A stretch of 64,000 nt of DNA from contig OZ244830.1 in assembly GCA_965220425.1 (NCBI GenBank), positions 3,162,001 to 3,226,000 of the forward strand, in the 5' to 3' direction. A model generated the notes under the pieces. That model was not told the DNA's origin. It saw only the letters and a program-made list of their open reading frames with translations, and did no database searches. The position numbers and the translations under genes are program-made. Positions 9,482-17,034 of the stretch are shown here, piece after piece; within the stretch, counting starts at the first letter, position 1; every line of letters begins with the position of its first letter. This stretch comes from Azophilus sp965220425. Its GTDB lineage: Bacteria; Pseudomonadota; Gammaproteobacteria; Pseudomonadales; Azotimanducaceae.

Positions 9482-10961
9482 GCAGAAACCACCGCCCATC
9501 CGGACCGACAAACGCCCAGCCCCGCGCACCGTTCCCGTACCGGATCACGTAGTAGTCGCGGGCCTCTCCGTGTACCCACCAGCCGGTCTGCAAACGCTCA
9601 GGACCACGCAGTATCTCGAACCCCTTCCGCTCGATACGCCGGGGCGAGCCGAAGAACCACAAAGGACGGTTGATCACGCCATACCGATCCGGCGGATCCC
9701 CGGTCCCGCCCGTATGGCGCCGCCGCCAGGCCCACTCGGGAACATGCTGCCCGGTGACGGCGACACCGGAACAACCTGCCTCACCCAGGTGAGCCGTGAA
9801 CCGGTCGATCAGTTCGGTTGGCGCGCCGTTTTCCTGCGAGGGGCGCCCCCTCGCGCTTCTTTTCTGCGAGGGATACCCCCTCGCGCTCCCCGGCTGAGCT
9901 TTTGTATGCGAGGGGTACCCCCTCGCGCTCCCCGGCTGAGGGCTCCGAAAAAGTTTGAAGAGCGCTTGGCTGCGCGCTGTCCAGGGCGCCAGGGATTGCG
10001 CTTTCAGGCCGATCTCGAGCACGTTTTCCGGCAGGTCGGCCCGGTTCAGCGCCAGCCGGACGACCTCGATGAATTCCGCCTTGCGTTGCCGGGCCGCCGC
10101 GAAGCGCACCGGCAGGGAGACCCGGGCCGCCGCCTCATGGGGGGCAAAATGCCAGAGGAGGCGGGCCGCGCCGAGGCGGCGGCCGATGAGCCAGTGCTCG
10201 AGTTCGGCCAGCAGGCGCTGCATCGGGAAGAGCAGGGCGCCCTTGTCCGTGATCGGGTCCAGCAGATGCAGACTGCTCGCGAACACCGGCGCCGGCTCGA
10301 TGCAGCGCCGCGGGTCGGGCGCCGCGCCGGTCAGGCGTTGCAGGTAGTTGGTCAGCCCGGCGCCGAAACGCTGCCCGAGTTCCGCCTCCGGCAGTTGCAG
10401 AAGCGGCCCGAGCGTTCTGATACCCATGTTGGACAGGCTTTCCACCTCACTCTCGCCGAGCTCGGTGTGCGCCAGCGGCACATCGGCCAGGCGGGATGCG
10501 CCGGCGCGCGCCAGGGCCAGGACCGCCGAGGGCGTCGCTGCCGTGCGGAGCGCCGCCGCATGGCCGAGATCGCGGCAGAGGGCGGCGACCTGGGGCTGCC
10601 ACGCGTTCAGGTCTCCGAAAAGCCTGAGGCTGCCGCCCGCCTCGAGCAGCAGGCCGGATGCGGTCTGCGTGCCCTGGGGCGGCTCGAGACTCACCCGGGA
10701 GGTGAAGCGGTAACACATCTCGGCCAGAAGCCGCAGGCGTTTCAGTTCCCTGCCCGGATCGCGCCGGTAATGGACGAGCTGCGGGCAGATGCCATGCGCC
10801 GTGGCCAGGGTGCTTTGCAGGCCGATGCCGGCTTTCAGCGCGGCCCGGTTGCCGAGCACTACCCGGCTGCCGTCGACGAGTACCGCGGGCGTCTGGGTGT
10901 TCTGGCCGGCCTGGTTCACTTCCAGGGCGAACATCGGCAGATGTACGGCCAGCCAGAGCAT
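9465..10961 (-). CDS. imuB: Y-family polymerase-like mutasome protein ImuB
   Basis: 498 aa from ATG 10961, whose A is the last base of the imuA TGA stop (translational coupling). It has the Y-family (UmuC/DinB) fold but begins LWLAVHLPMFALEV. The N-terminal acidic metal ligand of active Y polymerases is absent, as known for ImuB, which acts as a non-catalytic hub linking ImuA, DnaE2 and the beta clamp. Residues about 339-376 are an insertion of three palindromic-repeat units, read as QPGSARGYPSHTK, a different frame from that used in dnaE2. The C-terminus (WWVHGEARDYYVIRYGNGARGWAFVG) is typical of the family. Confidence 0.92.
   Translation of the reverse strand: MLWLAVHLPMFALEVNQAGQNTQTPAVLVDGSRVVLGNRAALKAGIGLQSTLATAHGICPQLVHYRRDPGRELKRLRLLAEMCYRFTSRVSLEPPQGTQTASGLLLEAGGSLRLFGDLNAWQPQVAALCRDLGHAAALRTAATPSAVLALARAGASRLADVPLAHTELGESEVESLSNMGIRTLGPLLQLPEAELGQRFGAGLTNYLQRLTGAAPDPRRCIEPAPVFASSLHLLDPITDKGALLFPMQRLLAELEHWLIGRRLGAARLLWHFAPHEAAARVSLPVRFAAARQRKAEFIEVVRLALNRADLPENVLEIGLKAQSLAPWTARSQALFKLFRSPQPGSARGYPSHTKAQPGSARGYPSQKRSARGRPSQENGAPTELIDRFTAHLGEAGCSGVAVTGQHVPEWAWRRRHTGGTGDPPDRYGVINRPLWFFGSPRRIERKGFEILRGPERLQTGWWVHGEARDYYVIRYGNGARGWAFVGPDGRWFLHGYFG
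9835..9945. repeat. Coding palindromic repeat, three units in imuB
   Basis: Units start at 9835 (30 bp), 9865 (42 bp) and 9907 (39 bp). The core variants are GCGAGGGGCGCCCCCTCGC, GCGAGGGATACCCCCTCGC and GCGAGGGGTACCCCCTCGC. Orientation relative to the coding strand is the same as in dnaE2, but the reading frame is shifted. Confidence 0.9.
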
Positions 10962-11824
10962 CAATGCAGGGTCTGCATGCGGGGGGTATGCCCTTCGCGC
11001 TCCCCGGCTGAGTCTTTGTATGCGGGGGGTATCCCCTCGCGCTCCCCGGCTGAGGGCTCCTGACTGCCGGGTGCATGGCGCGCCTCCGGCGGCAGGGGCG
11101 CGTCACTGTCTTGTACGGGCGGCGTTTGAAGGCGCCGGTCCGGCCGGCCATGCCGCCAGAAAGCCAAGTGTTTTTGGATATCTACCATGTGGAGTTGTGA
11201 ATCTACTTGAACATTCAACCCGGGCACCGGCCAGCCGCCGCGCCGTTTCACGATGGAGATGCCGAGTTCGCCTCGCGCGCCCGGCTCGAGCTTCAACCTG
11301 AGTTCGGCCATGGAAGCGCCGGCCGCGGCCGCTTCCGGCCGGAACAGGCAGCCGAGGGTTCCCCCCTGTTTGGCCGCGAGTTGCAGGCGCCGCGTGGCCG
11401 TGAGCGTCAGGCGGCGCTCGTCCAGCCAGCCGAGCACCGCGCTGCAGGTGCCCGACTTGCTGGCCTGTTCCATGGCCCAGAGCGCTTCTTCAGGCTGCCT
11501 GGGGTGTACGAGCAGGATCTTGCCGATGTCGACATCGAGCGCCGTAAGCGCCGGTGCATACGGAATGAAGGGTGGGTTGACCCAGGCGATCCAGCGCGCC
11601 GCGCGGCTCAAGGTACGAAGCGCCGGCGCCAGGAGTTGGAGCTCGCCGATGCCGACGGTATTCAGCATGAGCTCAATGAGCCCGGCTTGCGGCCAGCCGT
11701 TGCCCGGCAGATGGGCATCGAGAACATCGAATCCGCTCGAAGTCGCGGCAACGGCCCTGGCCGGGGAGCCGATCTCGTCGGCCCGCCAGAGGTCAGGGTG
11801 CCGCAGCAGGTCTCCTATGGCCAT
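10961..11824 (-). CDS. imuA: SOS mutagenesis RecA-like protein ImuA
   Basis: 287 aa, first gene of the mutasome operon. It resembles ImuA/SulA-like RecA-fold proteins (WPQAGLIELMLNTVGIGELQLLAPAL, then WIAWVNPPFIPYAPAL and ILLVHPRQPEEALWAMEQ). ImuA is known to act with ImuB and DnaE2 in DNA-damage-induced mutagenesis. The start at 11824 lies 7 nt after a LexA box, leaving no room for a Shine-Dalgarno site, so translation may be leaderless or begin downstream. The C-terminus from residue about 256 is built from two palindromic-repeat units (SAGEREGIPPAYK, SAGEREGHTPRMQ) read in the third frame. The repeat therefore forms almost the whole tail, up to the stop that overlaps imuB. Confidence 0.88.
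   Translation of the reverse strand: MAIGDLLRHPDLWRADEIGSPARAVAATSSGFDVLDAHLPGNGWPQAGLIELMLNTVGIGELQLLAPALRTLSRAARWIAWVNPPFIPYAPALTALDVDIGKILLVHPRQPEEALWAMEQASKSGTCSAVLGWLDERRLTLTATRRLQLAAKQGGTLGCLFRPEAAAAGASMAELRLKLEPGARGELGISIVKRRGGWPVPGLNVQVDSQLHMVDIQKHLAFWRHGRPDRRLQTPPVQDSDAPLPPEARHAPGSQEPSAGEREGIPPAYKDSAGEREGHTPRMQTLH
10978..11059. repeat. Coding palindromic repeat, two units in imuA
   Basis: Units start at 10978 (43 bp, diverged core GCGGGGGGTATGCCCTTCGC) and 11021. They form the 3' end of imuA, 17 bp before the imuB start codon. Confidence 0.88.
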
Positions 11825-11831
11825 ATCGATA

Positions 11832-11847
11832 CTGTTTTTTCATACAG
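11832..11847 (-). promoter_or_regulatory. LexA (SOS) box upstream of imuA
   Basis: The minus strand reads CTGTATGAAAAAACAG, an exact CTGT-N8-ACAG as in the gammaproteobacterial LexA consensus. It ends 7 nt before the imuA start codon, so repressor would cover the start region. It predicts DNA-damage induction of imuA-imuB-dnaE2. Confidence 0.85.
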
Positions 11848-11872
11848 GGGTCGGCCAGATTACCTGGATGCC

Positions 11873-11898
11873 CATAAGGGATATCCGATTAGCTCCAC
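11873..11898. repeat. Left terminal inverted repeat of the IS1595-type element
   Basis: 26 bp (CATAAGGGATATCC, two mismatched bases, TTAGCTCCAC), 24/26 identical to the inverted copy at 12919-12944. The direct repeat ATGCCCATA occurs at 11868-11876 and 12942-12950 and may be a target duplication, although its register against the inverted repeats is off by one base. Confidence 0.8.
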
Positions 11899-11904
11899 CA
11901 CCCA

Positions 11905-12903
11905 CTATATGTTGTGTTGCCGCTGGCGTGCGATTTGGGCGTAAGTGACCGGCTCGGCAAGCATTGCCTGCTCAAGCATTCGGTAGAACAGCAAACCGCG
12001 AGAGCGAGACGTTCTGCGGTTGAAGCGAAAGGTGAATTCGTCGAGATAGTAATCGAGCTGCTTGGGTTGCACCGCGCCCTGGTGGGTGCCGAGGAGCCAG
12101 CGCTTGAGTAACGCAACAACCCGATGCACGCCAGGCATGGTTACGTGGGCCGGATCCTCGGCGCCGAGCATGACCTCCCTCTCTCGTTGATAGCCGTGTT
12201 GTTCCAGGTTGCGGTACGCCTCGGAACCGTCAGTACGCACCACTGAACCGGGTTCCACGGCATCGAGCACGAACGGCAGTACGGACTTCTCGGACTTGTC
12301 CAGAACACGCTGTAATCGGATACGGCCAAAGCCCTTTGACTCCTTGATTTCGACGGCGACCATGACAATCGAGCGTTGCGCCTTGCGTTTGGCCATCAGC
12401 ATTTGTTTTTTCTTGGTATCCCGAATGTTTTTCGGTGGCGAGCGACCAACGATGGACTCATCGACTTCAACCAGGCCATGGAGGCGCTCACGACCGGGGC
12501 GAATCATCGCGCGTCGCAGCCGATGCAACATGGCCCAGGCGGTCTGGTAGCTGCCCAGGCCCAGCACCCGCTGCAGGCCGAGTGCGCTCACACCTTGTTT
12601 CTGGTTGACGACGTACCACACCGCCGCCAGCCAGCTTCGCAGCGGCGTACGCGTTTTCTCGAAGATCGTGCCCGCGGTTACCGTGCTTTGGTGCCGACAG
12701 TGTCGGCAGATCCAACGCCCGCGGCTCCCCTGAAACGCAGCGCCGGCTTCTCCGCAACCGGGACAGTCGAAGCCCTGCTTCCAACGAATGCCCTCCAGAT
12801 AACGTCGGCAAGCATCGTCGTCAGGAAACCAATCGAGAAATTGATCCCAGGTCCGTGGATAATCACGGCCTGCAACGGGCATCTTGATCGTATCCGGCAC
12901 CAC
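11905..12903 (-). CDS. IS1595 family transposase
   Basis: 332 aa. An N-terminal zinc ribbon (CPGCGEAG... CRHCRHQ) is followed by the IS1595/ISXO2-type catalytic domain. LVEVDESIVG and VVRTDGSEAY hold the first two acidic residues, and the segment around HRVVALLKRWLLGTHQGA holds the third catalytic position and its neighbours. The C-terminus (YYLDEFTFRFNRRTSRSRG) is the family hallmark (YLDEFxFRFNRR). The frame is complete and enclosed by the terminal repeats. It carries out cut-or-copy transposition of this element only. Confidence 0.92.
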   Translation of the reverse strand: MVPDTIKMPVAGRDYPRTWDQFLDWFPDDDACRRYLEGIRWKQGFDCPGCGEAGAAFQGSRGRWICRHCRHQSTVTAGTIFEKTRTPLRSWLAAVWYVVNQKQGVSALGLQRVLGLGSYQTAWAMLHRLRRAMIRPGRERLHGLVEVDESIVGRSPPKNIRDTKKKQMLMAKRKAQRSIVMVAVEIKESKGFGRIRLQRVLDKSEKSVLPFVLDAVEPGSVVRTDGSEAYRNLEQHGYQREREVMLGAEDPAHVTMPGVHRVVALLKRWLLGTHQGAVQPKQLDYYLDEFTFRFNRRTSRSRGLLFYRMLEQAMLAEPVTYAQIARQRQHNI

Positions 12904-12918
12904 TACATCTTGTATGAT

Positions 12919-12944
12919 GTGGAGCTAAATGGATATCCCTTATG
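12919..12944. repeat. Right terminal inverted repeat of the IS1595-type element
   Basis: Inverted copy of 11873-11898. The ATG at 12929, from which the following antitoxin frame can be read, lies inside it. Confidence 0.8.
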
Positions 12945-13162
12945 CCCATACAGTATCAATAGGGGATTATACCGATGGGTTGACGCGGCCATTTTCAGGC
13001 TGCCCGCCGATACCGTTCCGTGCCGTCGCAGGACGCCCCGGCCATCGCTGGCCTAGCGCCCCGCTCGATCGTCTGATCGGCACATGGACAGCCGAGGAAA
13101 CGATCGAGATGGACCGCGCCTTGGAGCATCTCTCCCGCATCGACGAGGCCATGTGGAAGTGA
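12929..13162 (+). pseudogene. Antitoxin C-terminal part joined to an IS end
   Basis: The frame is open for 77 codons from an ATG inside the IS end. Only the last ~28 residues (LIGTWTAEETIEMDRALEHL then SRIDEAMWK) look like a real protein. They resemble the toxin-binding tail of antitoxins paired with PIN toxins, which typically end in a short acidic helix with IDxxMW. The N-terminal ~48 residues look like arbitrary translated sequence, and no DNA-binding fold is visible. The stop overlaps the toxin GTG (GTGA). I infer that the IS insertion and later decay removed the antitoxin's N-terminal domain; a short functional tail translated from the IS start remains possible. Confidence 0.55.
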
Positions 13163-13560
13163 GAATTCTGCTGGATTCCAACGCCTATTCGCGTTTGAAA
13201 CGGGGTCATCACCCGATCGTTGAACTCGTACAACGCTCGGAGGCGATTCTGCTGCCTGATGTCGTCATCGGGGAGTTGCTGTACGGGTTCAGGTGCGGTA
13301 CGCGCATGGAGCGCAATGTCGATGAACTGCAAGCCTTTCTGGATAGCCCCTACGTGACGGTTCCGGCCATGAGTCTCACCACGGCGGACCGCTACGCGCG
13401 TATCGCCTCGGCGCTTCGGACAAAAGGCTTTCCCATCCCGTCAAACGACATCTGGATCGCCGCGCACACGATGGAGACCGGCGCAGACCTCGTTTCCTAT
13501 GACCGGCACTTCGAGCGCATAGACGGACTCGCCTGGACACATTTGTCGATCGGGCAATGA
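13159..13560 (+). CDS. vapC: PIN-domain toxin (VapC type)
   Basis: 133 aa from GTG 13159, which overlaps the antitoxin stop. It begins VRILLDSNAYSRLKRG with the first PIN acidic residue in LLDSN; a conserved Glu follows in VVIGELLYGF and the late acidic cluster in PSNDIWIAAHTMETG and LVSYDRHFERI. VapC toxins are Mg-dependent ribonucleases, often against tRNA. All expected acidic residues are present, so the toxin looks intact beside a damaged antitoxin. Confidence 0.85.
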   Translation: MRILLDSNAYSRLKRGHHPIVELVQRSEAILLPDVVIGELLYGFRCGTRMERNVDELQAFLDSPYVTVPAMSLTTADRYARIASALRTKGFPIPSNDIWIAAHTMETGADLVSYDRHFERIDGLAWTHLSIGQ

Positions 13561-13686
13561 TTACGCCGGCCTGGCGGCGTTCGTCACCCGCTACGGCCGC
13601 CGCGCCGGCGCCTTCGCCTACCCGGGCCTCACTCCCTGCGGCCGAAGTCGGTGAGACACGCACATCAGAGGCAGCGGAGCGGTTGG

Positions 13687-15012
13687 CTACAGCCTATGGG
13701 CGCGGCCGATGGAGTAGTAGGTAAAGCCGAGTTCGCCGAGATAGTCGGGATCGTAAAGGTTACGGCCGTCGAAGATCGCCGGCTCTTTCAACGCCGCGTG
13801 CAGCGCGTGGAAGTCGGGGCTGCGGAATTCGTTCCACTCGGTGACGATGATGAGCCCGTCGGCGCCGGGGAGAGTGTCGTCCCGCCGCTCGCAGACCTCG
13901 ATGGCATCGCCGTACAGCCGTACCGCTTCCCGGCCGGCCACGGGGTCGTAGGCCCTGACCCCGGCGCCGCCGGCAAGCAGCCGGTCGATAACGGTGCGGC
14001 TCGGGGCCTCGCGCATGTCGTCGGTATTCGGTTTGAACGCCAGGCCCCAGAGCGCAAACGTCCGGCCGGCCAGGCCGCCGTCGAAATGTTCGAGCATTTT
14101 CTCGACCAATACGCCTTTCTGCCGTTCGTTGACCGCCTCCACGCCGTTTGCGATGCGGGTCTCGAAGCCGACCGATGCGCCCGTGCGAATGAGGGCTTTC
14201 ACATCCTTGGGAAAGCAGGAGCCCCCATATCCCGCGCCCGCGTAGATGAAGTGGTAGCCGATCCGGGGATCGGCGCCGATGCCCCGGCGCACAGCCTCGA
14301 TATCGGCGCCGAGCTTCTCCGCGAGGCTCGCCAGCTCGTTCATCAGGCTGATCCGGGTTGCCAGCATGACGTTGGCGGCGTACTTGGTAAGTTCGGCGGA
14401 ACGCACATCCATGTGCACGACCTTGTCGTGGTTGCGGTTGAAGGGCGCATACAGCCGCTCCAGCAGTTGCCGGGTCTCCACGCTCTCGCAGCCGATGACG
14501 ATGCGGTCCGGTTTCATGAAGTCGCTGACAGCGGCGCCTTCCTTCAGAAACTCCGGGTTCGAGACGACATCGAAGTCGATATCGCCCCCCCGGGCCGCCA
14601 GCACCTGACCGACCTTCTCGCGCACCCGGTCGGCCGTGCCTACCGGCACCGTCGACTTGTTGACGACGATCTTGGGCGCTTCCAGGAAACGTCCTATGTC
14701 CTCCGCCACGGCCAGAACGTAACGCAGGTCCGCGGAGCCGTCTTCGTCGGCCGGAGTGCCCACCGCGATGAACAGTACGTCGCCATGGCCGACCCCCTGT
14801 TGCGAGTCGGTCGTGAAGCGAAGACGCCCGCCGGCGGTATTGCTGGCGACCAATCGCTCCAGCCCGGGTTCGAACATCGGCACCCGGCCGGCCCCGAGGG
14901 CCGCGATCTTGTCCGCATCGATATCGACACACAGAACGGAGTTTCCCATCTCCGCAAAGCATGCGCCGGAGACGAGGCCGACGTATCCGGTTCCGAACAT
15001 CGTGATATTCAA
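13687..15012 (-). CDS. ugd: UDP-glucose 6-dehydrogenase
   Basis: 441 aa from TTG 15012, supported by AGGAGG at 15021-15026, 8 nt upstream. N-terminal Rossmann motif is MFGTGYVGLVSGACFAEMG. The catalytic cysteine lies in GAGYGGSCFPKDV, and the C-terminal UDP-binding domain includes ALWGLAFKPNTDDMREAPS. It makes UDP-glucuronate from UDP-glucose with two NAD+, supplying exopolysaccharide or LPS sugars. It stands alone, with a decayed enzyme fragment upstream, so it is not in a polysaccharide operon here. Confidence 0.93.
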   Translation of the reverse strand: MNITMFGTGYVGLVSGACFAEMGNSVLCVDIDADKIAALGAGRVPMFEPGLERLVASNTAGGRLRFTTDSQQGVGHGDVLFIAVGTPADEDGSADLRYVLAVAEDIGRFLEAPKIVVNKSTVPVGTADRVREKVGQVLAARGGDIDFDVVSNPEFLKEGAAVSDFMKPDRIVIGCESVETRQLLERLYAPFNRNHDKVVHMDVRSAELTKYAANVMLATRISLMNELASLAEKLGADIEAVRRGIGADPRIGYHFIYAGAGYGGSCFPKDVKALIRTGASVGFETRIANGVEAVNERQKGVLVEKMLEHFDGGLAGRTFALWGLAFKPNTDDMREAPSRTVIDRLLAGGAGVRAYDPVAGREAVRLYGDAIEVCERRDDTLPGADGLIIVTEWNEFRSPDFHALHAALKEPAIFDGRNLYDPDYLGELGFTYYSIGRAHRL

Positions 15013-15092
15013 GGCTTAATCCTCCTGGCCGGCAGGCAGTTTTCCCCGGAAGATTCGTTCGGGAATCCAATGTGACGACATTGCAACGGCAA

Positions 15093-15218
15093 CCCCCGCA
15101 TGCCGTCCTGTTGGTCGAGGGCGGCGACAAAGTGCATTTCGGAGGTCCCTGGATCGGTGAAGCAGACTTCGACGTCGGCATCGACCAGCGTCTGCAGGAG
15201 GGACTGGGCGCCGTTCAT
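15093..15218 (-). pseudogene. N-terminal fragment of an acetolactate synthase-like ThDP enzyme
   Basis: Forty-two codons from ATG 15218: MNGAQSLLQTLVDADVEVCF followed by TDPGTSEMHFVAAL and DGMRG. This is the conserved start of thiamine-diphosphate enzymes of the acetolactate synthase-like family, including the ThDP-binding Glu region. The homology stops at about 15093; the frame then reads unrelated sequence into the ugd ribosome-binding region. The remaining ~500 residues of such an enzyme are absent. Confidence 0.7.
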
Positions 15219-15284
15219 GGCGATGCTCACGGCTGCATTGCGGGGCAGTGTATGCACTCCGCCGGCCATTGCCTAGTTGCGGGC

Positions 15285-15315
15285 TAGCCCGCATGTTTCA
15301 CCAAGGGCCGCGATG
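15285..15315. repeat. Dispersed motif TAGCCCGCATGTTTCACC, copy 1
   Basis: It extends to AAGGGCCGCGATG. It is inverted relative to the copy at 15553-15575, so the two bracket a 290-bp gene-free segment. Related copies lie at 36904-36928 and 39921-39952. It resembles a terminal repeat of a small mobile element, but no transposase is associated. Confidence 0.6.
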
Positions 15316-15340
15316 ATCGCGCAGGATTCTCTGGTCCACA

Positions 15341-15380
15341 GGCGAGGGGCAAGCCCCTCGCGCTCCCCGGCTGAGGGCTC
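15341..15380. repeat. Palindromic repeat, single intergenic copy
   Basis: A solitary unit with core GCGAGGGGCAAGCCCCTCGC. The centre differs from the coding copies, but the stem is extended to 9 bp (GCGAGGGGC/GCCCCTCGC), as expected if pairing is selected. It lies inside the segment bracketed by the TAGCCCGCA motifs. Confidence 0.8.
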
Positions 15381-15552
15381 CGTGCGCGTACTCGCGACCG
15401 GAATCATAGCCGTAGCTATGGTGGAGGGAGCACGTGCGCGCATACGGGCAAAAGACCAGCGAGGGCGCGGCCAGCGCGGTATGTAACGCTGCAGAAAGCC
15501 GAAAAGCGCAATAAAGGTGAGCGAAATAAAAAGACATTCGTCAACTCGACAA

Positions 15553-15575
15553 GCGGCTTGGTGAGATATGCGGGC
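15553..15575. repeat. Dispersed motif, copy 2 (inverted)
   Basis: GCGGCTTGGTGAGATATGCGGGC, the inverted partner of 15285-15315. It lies about 107 bp before the gor start codon. Confidence 0.55.
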
Positions 15576-15681
15576 CAGGCACGCTGAGAGATTTGGGATT
15601 CCTGGCGTCCCCAAACGCGGTAGCGGGCGGGTATCCCGTTCGGGTTACACTTCGCGCCTGATCGAATCGGCCGTTGCAGGC

Positions 15682-17034
15682 ATGAAGTACGACTACGACC
15701 TCTACGTGATCGGCGCCGGCTCCGGCGGCGTGCGCGCCGCCCGCATGTCGGCAGGCCACGGCGCGAGGGTGGCTGTCGCAGAGTCGACCTGGCTCGGCGG
15801 CACCTGCGTCAATGTCGGTTGTGTGCCGAAGAAGCTGTTCGTATACGGATCCCACTTTGCCGAAGACTTCGAGGATGCTTCCCGCTACGGCTGGTCGGTG
15901 GCGGTGAACGACTTCGACTGGGCGACGCTGCGCGACAACAAGACCGCGGAGATCAAGCGGCTGAACGGCATATACGGCAACCTGCTGCGCGGGGCCGGCG
16001 TCGAGATCCACGAGGGCCGGGCACGCCTCGCCGATGCGCACACCATCGAGATGAACGGCGCCGTCTGCACCGCCGAGACGATCCTGATCGCCACCGGGAG
16101 TTGGCCTTCCGTGCCCGAGTTCTCCGGCTCCGAACACGTTATCACCTCCAACGAGGCGTTTTACCTGCCGCGCTTCCCCGAACGCGTGGTCATCGTCGGC
16201 GGCGGCTATATCGCCGTGGAGTTCGCCGGCATCTTTGCAGGGCTGGGAGCGCAGACGCAGTTGCTCTATCGCGGGCCGCTGTTTCTGCGCGGCTTCGACG
16301 ACGGCATTCGACGCTTCGTCGCCGACGAACTGGCGGAGAAACAGGTGAATGTGCGCTTCGACACGACGGTGACCGCCATCGACAACAGGGGCCTCGACTA
16401 CGCGCTGACGCTCGACGACGGCTCCATCCTCCACGCCGACCTCGTGATGTACGCGACCGGGAGGCGCGCGAATACCCGCGATCTCGGGCTGGCGGAGGCG
16501 GGCGTGCGCCTCACCGAGTCGGGGGCAGTGGCCGTGGACGGCGACTACCGGACCTCGGCGGACAACATCTATGCCATCGGGGATGTCATCGACCGGCTGC
16601 AACTCACACCCGTGGCCATCACCGAAGGCATGTGCATCGCCAACAACCTGTTCACCTCCCGGCCGAAGCGGACGCTCAGCTATCGGGACGTTCCTACCGC
16701 CGTGTTCTGTCAGCCCAACATCGGCACGGTCGGCCCGACCGAACAAGCCGCGCGGGCACAATTCGGTGACATCGATGTCTTCGAGTCGACCTTCCGGCCC
16801 ATGAAACACACGGTTTCCGGACGGGCGGAACGAACGCTTATGAAGCTTATAGTCAACCCGGCCAACGACCGGGTGGTGGGCGTCCACATGGTCGGCCCGG
16901 ACGCCGGTGAGATCATTCAGGGCATGGCGGTCGCGCTCAAGGCGGGCGCAACCAAGGCTCATTTCGACGCCACGGTCGGCATTCATCCAACCGCGGCCGA
17001 AGAGTTCGTCACAATGCGGGAGATACGCCAATGA
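15682..17034 (+). CDS. gor: Glutathione-disulfide reductase
   Basis: 450 aa from ATG 15682; upstream in-frame sequence lacks family similarity. FAD-binding motif is VIGAGSGGVRAAR, and the redox disulfide is GTCVNVGCVPKK (Cys42/Cys47). The NADPH-binding domain includes VIVGGGYIAVEFAG, and the C-terminal His-Glu pair sits in GIHPTAAEEF. It reduces glutathione disulfide with NADPH in the cytoplasm. Its stop overlaps the next gene's start by ATGA (17031-17034), suggesting co-translation with the phosphatase. Confidence 0.93.
   Translation: MKYDYDLYVIGAGSGGVRAARMSAGHGARVAVAESTWLGGTCVNVGCVPKKLFVYGSHFAEDFEDASRYGWSVAVNDFDWATLRDNKTAEIKRLNGIYGNLLRGAGVEIHEGRARLADAHTIEMNGAVCTAETILIATGSWPSVPEFSGSEHVITSNEAFYLPRFPERVVIVGGGYIAVEFAGIFAGLGAQTQLLYRGPLFLRGFDDGIRRFVADELAEKQVNVRFDTTVTAIDNRGLDYALTLDDGSILHADLVMYATGRRANTRDLGLAEAGVRLTESGAVAVDGDYRTSADNIYAIGDVIDRLQLTPVAITEGMCIANNLFTSRPKRTLSYRDVPTAVFCQPNIGTVGPTEQAARAQFGDIDVFESTFRPMKHTVSGRAERTLMKLIVNPANDRVVGVHMVGPDAGEIIQGMAVALKAGATKAHFDATVGIHPTAAEEFVTMREIRQ

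Larger units (their letters stand above)
11868..12950. mobile_element. IS1595-family insertion sequence
   Basis: About 1.07 kb with one transposase gene, inverted ends (11873-11898 and 12919-12944) and flanking ATGCCCATA repeats. The ends and the transposase frame are intact, so it may still be active. It sits between the imuA promoter and a toxin-antitoxin locus and appears to have replaced the 5' part of the antitoxin gene. Confidence 0.8.

Noticed and set aside
6911..9673. 920-codon plus-strand frame opposite dnaE2, and a 527-codon frame (9480-11063) opposite imuB.
   Set aside because: No protein similarity. The minus strand encodes conserved polymerase and mutasome motifs throughout.
13651..15075. 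474-codon plus-strand frame opposite ugd.
   Set aside because: Antisense shadow of a fully conserved UDP-glucose dehydrogenase.
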